Assembly (NCBI GenBank): GCA_027592035.1
Contig: JAQCIK010000002.1
Location: 98,111-162,110 of the forward strand
Length of the DNA: 64,000 nucleotides
Source: Casp-actino8 sp001510455
GTDB lineage: Bacteria > Actinomycetota > Acidimicrobiia > Acidimicrobiales > Ilumatobacteraceae
Direction: 5' to 3'
Shown here one piece after another: positions 17,199 to 25,383 of this stretch; the stretch's first letter is position 1, and each line of letters starts with the position of its first letter. Both the position numbers and the translations under genes were made by a program. Below the pieces are notes generated by a model. It saw only the letters and a list, made by a program, of their open reading frames with translations. It was not told the DNA's origin and made no database searches.

Positions 17199-18191
17199 TC
17201 AGCCCTTGCCGAGTCGACGACCGAGCCGATCGGACACGACTTCCACGGTCGCCAGGGCCTGCGGGTAATCCATGCGGGTGGGTCCGAGCACACCGACCGT
17301 TCCCATCGATTGTCCGTCGACCACCACGGGCGCAACGACCACCGAACAATTCGCCAGTGGCTCGACACCGTGTTCGGCGCCGATCGCCACGCTCAAGCCG
17401 CGATCGAGCACGTCCTGCACGAGGGTCACGACGAGGAATTGCTGTTCGAGGGTGTGCAACACCTGACGAACGACATCGACCGCGTCGAAGGCGGCGGCCA
17501 TCGACGACACACCACCGAGAAAGACCGGGTCGTCGGGTCCTTTCGTGCGCAAGGCCTCGAGCGCGTCTCGACACAGAGCATCGACGACGGCATCCCCCGT
17601 GGAGGGTGCGGTCACATCGGCCAACTGCCGTCCGACGGCGACCCCTTGGAGTGCCGACGTGGCGGCGAGGACCGTGGCCTCGTCGAGATCGTCGGACGTC
17701 TCGATCTGTTGGCTCTCGACTTGGCCGTTCGACAGAACCGCGACGGCCAGAGTCGTTCGCGGCGACAACGACACCAACTGAAACGAACGGACGGCCGCTC
17801 GTTCGACAGTGGGTCCGAGCACCACCGAGGCGTAGTTGGTGAGGCCTGCGACCAGCTGAGAAGTTCGAGCGAGTAGTTCTTCCAGTCGCCCGTGTGCACC
17901 GTCGAAGAATTCGCGAACCTGTCCGACCTTGATGTCGTCGAGGCGACCGGGTTGGGTCAGATGATCGACGAAGAACCGGTAACCCTTGTCGGTGGGCACG
18001 CGACCCGCCGAGGTGTGGGGCTGAGCGAGGTAACCCTCTTGTTCGAGCACCGCCATCTCGTTGCGAACGGTGGCCGACGACACGTTGACCTCGTGGGCCT
18101 GGGCGATGTGCGTCGAACCAACGGGTTGACCCGTCCCGATGTACTCCTGCACGACTGCTCGCAGGATCGCGGTCTTGCGTTCGTCCAGCAT
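17199..18191 (-). CDS. hrcA: heat-inducible transcription repressor HrcA
   Basis: 330 residues. The N-terminal winged helix (residues ~1-75) has VGSTHIAQ and SSATVRNEMAVLEQEGYL, followed by the invariant HTSAGRVPTDKGYRFFVD; the C-terminal GAF-like dimerisation domain ends with VRMDYPQALATVEVVS. HrcA represses chaperone genes by binding CIRCE elements with help from GroEL. No classical CIRCE (TTAGCACTC-N9-GAGTGCTAA) is seen upstream; instead a perfect 16-bp palindrome overlies the -10 box. First gene of hrcA-dnaJ-rsmE-bldD-hemW. Confidence 0.97.
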   Translation of the reverse strand: MLDERKTAILRAVVQEYIGTGQPVGSTHIAQAHEVNVSSATVRNEMAVLEQEGYLAQPHTSAGRVPTDKGYRFFVDHLTQPGRLDDIKVGQVREFFDGAHGRLEELLARTSQLVAGLTNYASVVLGPTVERAAVRSFQLVSLSPRTTLAVAVLSNGQVESQQIETSDDLDEATVLAATSALQGVAVGRQLADVTAPSTGDAVVDALCRDALEALRTKGPDDPVFLGGVSSMAAAFDAVDVVRQVLHTLEQQFLVVTLVQDVLDRGLSVAIGAEHGVEPLANCSVVVAPVVVDGQSMGTVGVLGPTRMDYPQALATVEVVSDRLGRRLGKG

Positions 18192-18197
18192 TGCAAA

Positions 18198-18213
18198 GAG
18201 GAGTCTACTCCTC
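18198..18213 (-). promoter_or_regulatory. palindrome over the hrcA -10 box
   Basis: Perfect inverted repeat GAGGAGT-2 nt-ACTCCTC, 6 bp before the hrcA ATG. On the minus strand its centre reads TAGACT, a good -10 box placed 10 nt from the start codon. A repressor bound here would block transcription; HrcA itself is a candidate although the sequence differs from CIRCE. Confidence 0.4.
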
Positions 18214-18221
18214 GGCCCCCG

Positions 18222-19589
18222 TCAGCCCCCGGTGACCGTCTTGTAGCGGGCCAGCGCGACGTCACGCTCGACCGAGTGATCGACGATCGGTGGCACGTAT
18301 CCGAGTGGCACACCACCACCCTTCGACCACGGTGAATGGATCTGTGCGGTTGGAAGGTCGGCCAACTCCGGGACGAAACGCCTCACGTAGTCACCACTCG
18401 GATCCCATCGCTCACCTTGGGCGACCGGATTGAACACGCGGAAGTAGGGCGCAGCATCGGTTCCCGTTCCCGCCGTCCACTGCCAGCCGTGAGAATTGCT
18501 CGCCACGTCTCCGTCGGCGAGATGGCGCATGAAATGGCGCGCTCCCCACTGCCACGGCAGATGCAGATCCTTGACCAAGAAACTGGCAACGATCATGCGA
18601 ACACGGTTGTGCATCCAACCCGTGGCGAGAAGTTCGCGCATTCCTGCGTCGACGATCGGGTATCCCGTCCGACCTTCGCACCACGCCTGGAAGCGTTCGT
18701 CCGCCAGGGGGCCGGAGTCGTACACCATGGCATCCATCTTTCGATTGAGGTTCTGCCATGTCGTATCGGGCCGATGGAAGAGGACGTCACCGTAGAACTC
18801 CCGCCAAGCGATCTCGCTCCGAAAGACCTGGTGGGCTTTCGAGTCGTCCAAGTCGCGCAGAAGTTGACGAGGATGCACGAGACCCCATCGAAGAGCGGTC
18901 GACATTCGACTGGTTCCGGCGACCGACGGGTCGTTACGACGCTCGTCGTAGCCGTCGAGTCCGTCGAAGCCACGATCACGGAACTCTTCCCACTGCGCCC
19001 ACGCACCGTCCTCGGTGAAGGCAGGGAGATCGACGTCGAGCTCGGGACGTTTCGGGCGTCCGGCGCACTTGATCGTGGGCGCTCCGAGCCAATTCGGATC
19101 CCGAGGGGCCTCGACGACAGATGACCAGCCGGCGGCCAACCAGCGTTTCGAGAACGGGGTGAACACTGCATACGGAGTGTCGTCGTCCTTGCGAACCGTT
19201 CCCGGATCGACGGCGTAATTCGATCCTTCGAAGATCAATCGTCTCCCGGCCGCCGTCAGTCGTTCGGCGACCTCGTGGTCACGGCGAATCCCGTACGGAG
19301 CGAAATCACGCGCCGTGAACACGGCATCTATCGAGAACTCCTCGCAAAACGACGGAATCACATCGATCGGATCGCCGTATCGATACAAGAGCGCCCGACC
19401 CATGGAGTCGTCGAGAGCGTTCAGCGCATCGCACATGAAGACGAGCCGCGGCAGACCGGCACGATCGAAGAGGTTCGGGTCGACCACGAAGAGCGGCACG
19501 ACCTCGTCGTAGTCCGCCAGCGCACGCATCAACGCCGGATTGTCGGAGAGACGCAGATCTCTCCGGAACCACATGATCGCTCGACTCAT
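18222..19589 (-). CDS. phr: deoxyribodipyrimidine photolyase
   Basis: 455 residues. The N-terminal antenna-binding alpha/beta domain starts with IMWFRRDLRLSDNPAL; the C-terminal helical FAD domain carries SEIAWREFYGDVLFHRP, the FAD block GRTGYPIVDAGMREL and the terminal signature MIVASFLVKDLHLPWQWGARHFM. These match class I CPD photolyases that repair cyclobutane pyrimidine dimers with blue light. The antenna chromophore cannot be read with confidence. It lies 12 bp after hisD in the same direction and 31 bp before hrcA. Its presence suggests life in sunlit habitats. Confidence 0.95.
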   Translation of the reverse strand: MSRAIMWFRRDLRLSDNPALMRALADYDEVVPLFVVDPNLFDRAGLPRLVFMCDALNALDDSMGRALLYRYGDPIDVIPSFCEEFSIDAVFTARDFAPYGIRRDHEVAERLTAAGRRLIFEGSNYAVDPGTVRKDDDTPYAVFTPFSKRWLAAGWSSVVEAPRDPNWLGAPTIKCAGRPKRPELDVDLPAFTEDGAWAQWEEFRDRGFDGLDGYDERRNDPSVAGTSRMSTALRWGLVHPRQLLRDLDDSKAHQVFRSEIAWREFYGDVLFHRPDTTWQNLNRKMDAMVYDSGPLADERFQAWCEGRTGYPIVDAGMRELLATGWMHNRVRMIVASFLVKDLHLPWQWGARHFMRHLADGDVASNSHGWQWTAGTGTDAAPYFRVFNPVAQGERWDPSGDYVRRFVPELADLPTAQIHSPWSKGGGVPLGYVPPIVDHSVERDVALARYKTVTGG

Positions 19590-19601
19590 GCGACGAGTGT
19601 G

Positions 19602-20954
19602 TCAGTTCGAGTTCGGATCGGAGAGATCGGGGAAGCGAATTCGCAGCGCATTCCCGTGAGCCGAGAATCCCTCGACGTCGGACAGTGTGACGATGCTCGG
19701 CGCAAGACGTCGGAGAGCATCTGATGTCGCGCGTGCAACTGCGGTTCGCTTCAAGAACGCGTCGACCGTCACCCCGCTCGTCACTCGAGCGAATCCGTTG
19801 GTCGGAAGCGAGGCCGGGCAGCCGATCACGAAATTGGCCGCCGAGAACGGAGTGTCCTGCCCGAGCAGAATTTCTCCGGCGTGCACCAGACCCGACAGAA
19901 CTCGGTCTTCGTCGACCGACGTGACGACCAGCTGCAGGTGCTCGGGTGCGAAACGATTGGCCACGTCGACGGCGGTGTCGAGGTCATCGACGAGGACTGC
20001 CCCACCGTTGTGCCCGAGTGATGAGGCGGCCGCGAGAGCCCGGTCGTTCGGCAACACGGCCATCTGCGTGACCAGTTCGGCGTCGACGGCCTCCAACAAC
20101 GATGCGCTGGTGGTCACGAGGAGGGTGCAACTGTCGGCGCCGTGTTCGGCTTCGATCAAGAGGTCGGCGGCCAGACGACGGGGGTCGGCGGAATCGTCGG
20201 CCACCACGAGGCTCTCGGTGGGCCCGAGAGCCATCTGCGTCGCCGTGCCGTAGCGCTGAACCTCGAGCTGGGCCACGGTCACCGGCCACGAACCGGGACC
20301 CATGACCTTCACGACCCGAGGAATGGACTCGGTTCCGAAGGCCAAGGCGGCGATCCCGGCCGGACCGTTCGCTCGGTACACGTTCTCGAGTCCGAGTTCG
20401 TCGGCCACGGCCAGAACGGTGGCGTCGACTCGTCCACCGCCTCCGGGCTTCGGGGGGACGACCACCTGAACGTCGGGAACTCCGGCGACCACGGCCGGAC
20501 CACCCAGCTGAGCCAACACACTCGGGTAACTCGCCTTGCCGCTCGGACAGAAGAGTCCGGCCGACGCGATCGGCGACACCTTCTCCCCCACCACGAGTCC
20601 GGGTTCGCTCTCGAAACTCCAATCGACCAACCGCTCCCGAAGGGCCTCGTTGAACCGGCGGACATGGTCGACCATGTCGCGGATCGCCGTTCGTACCTCG
20701 TCGGCGACTTCGGCCGCCGCGCGCTCTCGCTCGTCGTGGGTGACTCGTAGTTCCTCGGGAGCGATCATGACTCCGTCGTAGGTGGCCAAGGCCTCGCACA
20801 CCGCCACGTCGCCACGCTCACGAACGTCGATCACCAAACGCGCGATCTGTTCACGAAGTTCGGTCGACACCGAGCGATCGATGTCTCGCTCGAGCAGGGA
20901 ACGTCGGCTGTCCTGGTCGAGATCCGACCACACGAGACGACGCAGAACACTCAC
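19602..20954 (-). CDS. hisD: histidinol dehydrogenase
   Basis: 450 residues, slightly longer than the usual ~430. Catalyses the last two steps of histidine biosynthesis, L-histidinol to L-histidine, with NAD+ and a zinc ion. Signatures include the NAD-binding stretch GLFCPSGKASYPSVLAQLG and MGPGSWPVTVAQLEVQRYG, the region EAEHGADSCTLLVT (zinc-ligand His) and FAPEHLQLVV (catalytic Glu-His). GTG 20954 is preceded by a TAACGT -10 box 6 nt upstream that lies at the very end of the preceding MFS gene, so hisD has its own leaderless promoter. No other his genes are nearby. Confidence 0.96.
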   Translation of the reverse strand: MSVLRRLVWSDLDQDSRRSLLERDIDRSVSTELREQIARLVIDVRERGDVAVCEALATYDGVMIAPEELRVTHDERERAAAEVADEVRTAIRDMVDHVRRFNEALRERLVDWSFESEPGLVVGEKVSPIASAGLFCPSGKASYPSVLAQLGGPAVVAGVPDVQVVVPPKPGGGGRVDATVLAVADELGLENVYRANGPAGIAALAFGTESIPRVVKVMGPGSWPVTVAQLEVQRYGTATQMALGPTESLVVADDSADPRRLAADLLIEAEHGADSCTLLVTTSASLLEAVDAELVTQMAVLPNDRALAAASSLGHNGGAVLVDDLDTAVDVANRFAPEHLQLVVTSVDEDRVLSGLVHAGEILLGQDTPFSAANFVIGCPASLPTNGFARVTSGVTVDAFLKRTAVARATSDALRRLAPSIVTLSDVEGFSAHGNALRIRFPDLSDPNSN

Positions 20955-20958
20955 GATC

Positions 20959-22215
20959 TCACGTTATCGGCGACGACACTGCGGATCTGGGTCGCATTTT
21001 CGACCCAGGAGGTGAAGATTCCGCGCCAGAACCACGGTCGAATGCGTACAGAGCGGCGGCGAGAGTGATGAAGCTGCCGTACGCGAGAGACCACTCGGCC
21101 CCCCACTGATCGGCAACCACACCAGTGATCGGTCCACCGATCGGAGTCGATCCGAGGAAAGCGACCGCCGACAGGGCGAGAAGCCGTCCGCGCATGTCGG
21201 GTGGGCACTTCTGCTGCACCAGACCGTTGAACGACGCGAGAAATCCCGCTCCTCCGATACCGAGGGGTATCGCTCCGACGAACGCCCAGGGACCCGAGGG
21301 CGCCCAGGCCACCAGAGGTCCCGAAACTCCGAGCAGAGCCACGCTGCCCACGAACATCCGGGCGGTCGCCTCGCGTCGCGAGGCGACGAGTAGAGATCCG
21401 ATCACACTGCCCACGCTCACCATCGACAGCACCCAACCGAACCATCGATCGTCACCCCAACGAACATCGCTCAACTTCGGCAACGACACCGAGTGGTTGA
21501 AGGCGAAGGTGCTGACGACCACGAGGACCACGTGAAACCGTCGCAGCTGCGAATCGGCCATCACGAAACGCAACGCGTCACGGACCGGTGTTCCTCCACG
21601 TGCGGCGAGCGGTCCGCGGTGAAGCTTCGTCGCGTCGATCAGTACGAGTGAGCCGAGAACGGCAACGAACGACAGGGCGTTGATCATGAAGCACCATGCG
21701 GTGCCGAGCGGGCCGATCAGTGCGGCGGCGAGAGCCGGACCGAAGACACGCGAACCCGTCATTACGGCAGTGTTGAGGCTCATGGCATTGCTGATGTCGG
21801 CCGACGGGACGAGTTCGGCAACCAACCCTCGGCGGGCCGGATTGTCGAGCGCGCCGGCCACACCGAGAACGAACGACAGGACGTAAATCGCTCCGACGTT
21901 CACGGCACCGGCGAAATCCAGGACGGCCAGGACGAGGGCCTGGGCCGTCAGCGCGCCCTGCGTGACGAGGCACATCGTTCGCTTGTCCCGTCGGTCGGCC
22001 AGGGCCCCCGCCCAGGCACCGAGAAACAACATCGGCAGGAACTGGAGAGCGACGGCCACTCCGAGACTCGTGGCCTGCCCGGTCAGTCGATACACGAGGA
22101 TCGACATCGCTGTCGACTGCAGCCAGGTCCCGACGTTCGAGACCATCAGTCCCCCGAAGAAGAGGCGAGCGTTGCGGGTCCGCAGAGAGCGGAACGTTCC
22201 GGCCGAGGCGAACAT
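20959..22215 (-). CDS. MFS transporter (enterobactin-exporter EntS-like group)
   Basis: About 418 residues with twelve predicted hydrophobic helices. Characteristic blocks are NVGTWLQSTAMSILVYRLTG in helix 1, the loop LADRRDKRTM (MFS motif A) and the central NALSFVAVL; they resemble the MFS_3/EntS-type proteins used as small-molecule exporters. The frame is open further upstream, but ATG 22215 follows the lepA stop by 7 bp and gives the usual N-terminus. The last ~20 residues (from about GSGAESS) are encoded by a ~50-bp hairpin repeat that also occurs elsewhere in the window, so the tail was probably added by insertion of that element. Confidence 0.88.
   Translation of the reverse strand: MFASAGTFRSLRTRNARLFFGGLMVSNVGTWLQSTAMSILVYRLTGQATSLGVAVALQFLPMLFLGAWAGALADRRDKRTMCLVTQGALTAQALVLAVLDFAGAVNVGAIYVLSFVLGVAGALDNPARRGLVAELVPSADISNAMSLNTAVMTGSRVFGPALAAALIGPLGTAWCFMINALSFVAVLGSLVLIDATKLHRGPLAARGGTPVRDALRFVMADSQLRRFHVVLVVVSTFAFNHSVSLPKLSDVRWGDDRWFGWVLSMVSVGSVIGSLLVASRREATARMFVGSVALLGVSGPLVAWAPSGPWAFVGAIPLGIGGAGFLASFNGLVQQKCPPDMRGRLLALSAVAFLGSTPIGGPITGVVADQWGAEWSLAYGSFITLAAALYAFDRGSGAESSPPGSKMRPRSAVSSPIT
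20983..21032. repeat. dispersed hairpin repeat, copy A
   Basis: 50 bp that align without gaps to 63251-63300 with 41 of 50 positions identical. The ends GGATCTGG and CCAGAAC form an imperfect inverted repeat (7 of 9 positions), and the interior shares TTTTCGACCCA and GGTGAAGA. This copy lies inside the 3' end of the MFS transporter gene and shortly before hisD. Confidence 0.75.
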
Positions 22216-22222
22216 CGCGAAT

Positions 22223-24007
22223 TCAGTCGTCGAGTTTGAGGGCCGAGATGAAGACGTCACCCGGAACTTCGACGCGCCCGATGGCCTTCATCTTCTTCTT
22301 TCCCTCTTTTTGCTTCTCGAGCAGTTTGCGCTTACGGGTGATGTCACCTCCGTAGCACTTCGCGAGGACGTCCTTTCGCTTGGCTTTCACCGTCTCACGC
22401 GCGATGACCTTGCCACCGATCGCTGCCTGGATCGGAACGTCGAACATCTGGCGCGGAATGAGCTCCCGCAACTTCTCGCACATACGACGCCCGTAATCGA
22501 AGGCCTTGTCGCGATGGACGATGGTCGAGAAGGCGTCGGCCGCCAATCCGTTGAGCAGAAGGTCGACCTTCACGAGATGACTCGGTTGATAGCCCTCGAG
22601 TTCGTAGTCGAGGCTGGCGTACCCTTGGGTTCGACTCTTCATCTGGTCGAAGAAATCGACCACGACTTCGGCCAGGGGAATCCTGTAGTGCAGTTCGACT
22701 CTCTCGGGCGACAAGTACTCGAGTTTCGACATGTCACCCCGTCGTGACTGACACAGCTCCATCAGAGTGCCCGTGTAGTCCTTCGGAGTGATGATGCTCA
22801 CGCGGAAGTAAGGCTCCTCGATGAAGTCGATGCTCTGAGCCGGCGGCAGATCGGCCGGATTGTCGACGATCACGATCTCGCCGTTGGTCTTGGTCACTCG
22901 ATACTCGACACTCGGAGCCGTTGCGATGAGCGACAGTCCGAATTCACGCTCGAGACGTTCTTTGACGATCTCCATGTGCAACAGGCCGAGAAATCCGCAA
23001 CGGAACCCGAAACCGAGCGCACCCGACGTCTCCGGCTCGTACGTGATCGACGCGTCGTTCAACTTCAACTTCTGCAGACTCTCCCGAAGGTTCTCGAAGT
23101 CGTCACCGTCGATCGGATAGAGCCCACAGAAAACCATGGGCTTCGGATCGCGATAGCCGGGCAAGGGCTGTTCGGCCGACCGTGAGGCCATGGTGACCGT
23201 TTCACCCGAACGCGCTTCGGCGACGTCCTTGATGCCGGCGATCAGATAACCCACCTCACCCGGACCGAGCTCAGCGACCGGAGTGGTGACCGGACGACGG
23301 ACCCCGATCTCGATGGCCTCGTGTTGAGCCTTGGCTTGCATGAACGAGAGTCGCGAACCACTCGTCATCCGACCGTTCATCACTCGGATCGACGACACCA
23401 CACCTCGATACTGGTCGTACTGGCTGTCGAAGATGAGGGCCTGAAGTGGCGCATCGGCATCGCCCACCGGAGGCGGGATCCGATCGCACACTGCGTCGAG
23501 CAACGAATCGACACCGACGCCGGTCTTGGCCGAGATGCGCAGGATCTCGTCGGCCGGAATCCCGAGCACTGTCTCGATCTCCATGGCGTAGCGATCGGGG
23601 TCGGCCGCCGGGAGATCGATCTTGTTGAGCGCAGCCACGATCTCGAGATCGTTCTCGAGGGCGAGGTAACAGTTGGCCAAAGTCTGAGCTTCGATGCCCT
23701 GGGCGGCATCGACCACCAACACCACTCCCTCGCACGCAGCGAGGGACCGACTCACCTCGTAGCCGAAGTCGACGTGACCTGGGGTGTCGATCAGGTGAAG
23801 CGTGTGACCCTTCCACTCGACTCGCACGTTCTGCGCCTTGATCGTGATCCCCCGCTCACGCTCGAGGTCCATGGAGTCGAGATACTGCTCACGCATCTCC
23901 CGCTTGTCGACGGCCCCCGTGATCTCGAGGATTCGGTCGGAAAGCGTCGACTTCCCGTGGTCAATGTGGGCGATGATCGAGAAGTTGCGGATTCGGGAGA
24001 GGTCCAT
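22223..24007 (-). CDS. lepA: elongation factor 4 (LepA)
   Basis: 594 residues, close to the 599 of E. coli. Translational GTPase: G1 AHIDHGKSTL near the N-terminus, G2 region ERERGITIKAQ, G3 DTPGHVDFGYEV, G4 NKIDLPAADP, then the LepA-specific C-terminal domain (KCYGGDITRKRKLLEKQKEG). It acts on stalled or mis-translocated ribosomes. ATG 24007 is chosen over an upstream extension of the open frame because it gives the conserved start MDLSRIRNFSIIAHIDHGKS. Divergent from rpsT, an arrangement conserved in actinobacteria. Confidence 0.98.
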   Translation of the reverse strand: MDLSRIRNFSIIAHIDHGKSTLSDRILEITGAVDKREMREQYLDSMDLERERGITIKAQNVRVEWKGHTLHLIDTPGHVDFGYEVSRSLAACEGVVLVVDAAQGIEAQTLANCYLALENDLEIVAALNKIDLPAADPDRYAMEIETVLGIPADEILRISAKTGVGVDSLLDAVCDRIPPPVGDADAPLQALIFDSQYDQYRGVVSSIRVMNGRMTSGSRLSFMQAKAQHEAIEIGVRRPVTTPVAELGPGEVGYLIAGIKDVAEARSGETVTMASRSAEQPLPGYRDPKPMVFCGLYPIDGDDFENLRESLQKLKLNDASITYEPETSGALGFGFRCGFLGLLHMEIVKERLEREFGLSLIATAPSVEYRVTKTNGEIVIVDNPADLPPAQSIDFIEEPYFRVSIITPKDYTGTLMELCQSRRGDMSKLEYLSPERVELHYRIPLAEVVVDFFDQMKSRTQGYASLDYELEGYQPSHLVKVDLLLNGLAADAFSTIVHRDKAFDYGRRMCEKLRELIPRQMFDVPIQAAIGGKVIARETVKAKRKDVLAKCYGGDITRKRKLLEKQKEGKKKMKAIGRVEVPGDVFISALKLDD

Positions 24008-24173
24008 GGGGAGTGGCGGGCTTCGTCCGACGACGCCCTCGCTGAGCCTATCTCCCGGCCCTGACCTGGGACGTTGTATCACCCGCCCCGCCCGGACGGG
24101 CCTCGACCCCAGTTGGGGTCGTGCACAGGCGCTGATACCCTTCACCAGCCGTTATCGACGCAACGAGGTTCAC

Positions 24174-24428
24174 GTGGCCAACATCAAGAGTCAGAAGAAG
24201 CGCAATCGCACCAACGCCAAGGCGGCCGAGCGAAACAAGGCTGTCAAGAGTGAGTTGAAGACGCGCGTCAAGACGGCTCGGGCCAGCGTCGGTTCCCCCG
24301 AGAACGCCGAAGACGTGCGTCTCGCCGTCAAGCGCATCGACATGGCCGCATCCAAGGGCATTCTGCACAAGAACACCGCGGCCCGCCGTAAGAGCCGCTT
24401 GATGAAGAAGATCAACGCCGCCGGCTGA
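24174..24428 (+). CDS. rpsT: 30S ribosomal protein S20
   Basis: 84 residues, strongly basic, with the S20 start ANIKSQKKRNRTNAKAAERN and the C-terminal KNTAARRKSRLMKKI. It binds 16S rRNA early in 30S assembly. The start is GTG 24174, with ACGAGG about 8 nt upstream as ribosome binding site; the open frame extends upstream but that part is unlike S20. The 3' end overlaps the convergent holA by 17 bp. Confidence 0.98.
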   Translation: MANIKSQKKRNRTNAKAAERNKAVKSELKTRVKTARASVGSPENAEDVRLAVKRIDMAASKGILHKNTAARRKSRLMKKINAAG

Positions 24429-25383
24429 CCGCTGGGGCCAAGCGCGACAGTCGCGCGATCAACACATCCATTACCACGTCCTCGTCGAGACCCGTTCCTC
24501 CGCGGAGATCCGAGTCGGCTGACGACAAGAGTTCGAACGCTCGTCGCACCCCGTCATGTCCGATCGAACGGTACGTGTTGAACGCTTTCTGAGCCGGGTA
24601 CCCCTTCACGCCGACCGCCGCTTCGATCGATTCCTTGGTCGAGAGATCCTCACCGTCGAGTCGGGCCAATCGACCGTAGTGATTGTGCAGCTGAGCGAGA
24701 ATCTGCAGCGGATGTCGCTCCCCAGCCTTCATCATCCGACGGGCGGCCCGCAGAGCCTCGGTCGCCCGCCCTCCGTCGATCGCGTCGGTCAGATCCCACG
24801 GGAGAACGTCGCCACGCTCACCGAGATACGGCTGGAGCATGTCGCCCGACACTCGCTTCGATCCGTAGGCAGACTTCAGGGTTCGTACGAGTCCGTCCAG
24901 GCGGGACACATCCTCGCCGAGCCACTCGATGAGCATCGCCTGGGCCGCCGGCTCGATGTCGAGTTCGCGCGCCCTGATCTGCTCGCTCCACCACTCGCGT
25001 CGATCGGCGGCCCGCGTGGGCGGCGACGGGTCGATCACTCGACCACTCACCTTGGTGACGGCCTTCTTCAGTGCATCGGAGACGCGACCCGAACCCCACA
25101 CGATCACGAGATCGGTGAAGTCGGGCGGATCGGCGAGGTAATCGACGAGGACGGCGACGTCATCGGCCGACAGAGCACCTCCTCGATCGATCACCACGAC
25201 TCGCCGATCGGTGAAGAACGGCGGGGTGCTCGCCGCTTCGGTCGCGCCCGCCATCACGAAATCTCCCGAGAATTCCTCGAGGACGAGAGAGCGGTCCTCG
25301 CTGCCCACGAGTTCGCGCACGATCTCGGCGACCTTGTCGGCCACCAGCACGTCGTCAGAGCCGTGAACGAGGTGAACGCTCAT
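24412..25383 (-). CDS. holA: DNA polymerase III subunit delta
   Basis: 323 residues. The delta subunit of the clamp loader opens the beta sliding clamp. The protein has the HolA N-terminal domain (SVHLVHGSDDVLVADKVAEI), a central region VIVWGSGRVSDALKKAV and the helical lid domain with EWLGEDVSRLDGLVRTLKSA. ATG 25383 is chosen because it gives the normal beginning; it overlaps the end of comEC by 29 bp. The comEA-comEC-holA-(rpsT) order is a common actinobacterial arrangement. The 3' end overlaps rpsT. Confidence 0.93.
   Translation of the reverse strand: MSVHLVHGSDDVLVADKVAEIVRELVGSEDRSLVLEEFSGDFVMAGATEAASTPPFFTDRRVVVIDRGGALSADDVAVLVDYLADPPDFTDLVIVWGSGRVSDALKKAVTKVSGRVIDPSPPTRAADRREWWSEQIRARELDIEPAAQAMLIEWLGEDVSRLDGLVRTLKSAYGSKRVSGDMLQPYLGERGDVLPWDLTDAIDGGRATEALRAARRMMKAGERHPLQILAQLHNHYGRLARLDGEDLSTKESIEAAVGVKGYPAQKAFNTYRSIGHDGVRRAFELLSSADSDLRGGTGLDEDVVMDVLIARLSRLAPAVSRRR

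Noticed and set aside
18198..18213. CIRCE element for HrcA
   Set aside because: The sequence and spacing differ from TTAGCACTC-N9-GAGTGCTAA; it is listed only as an unassigned palindrome.
24008..24145. N-terminal extension of lepA
   Set aside because: It is not conserved in LepA; ATG 24007 gives the canonical beginning.
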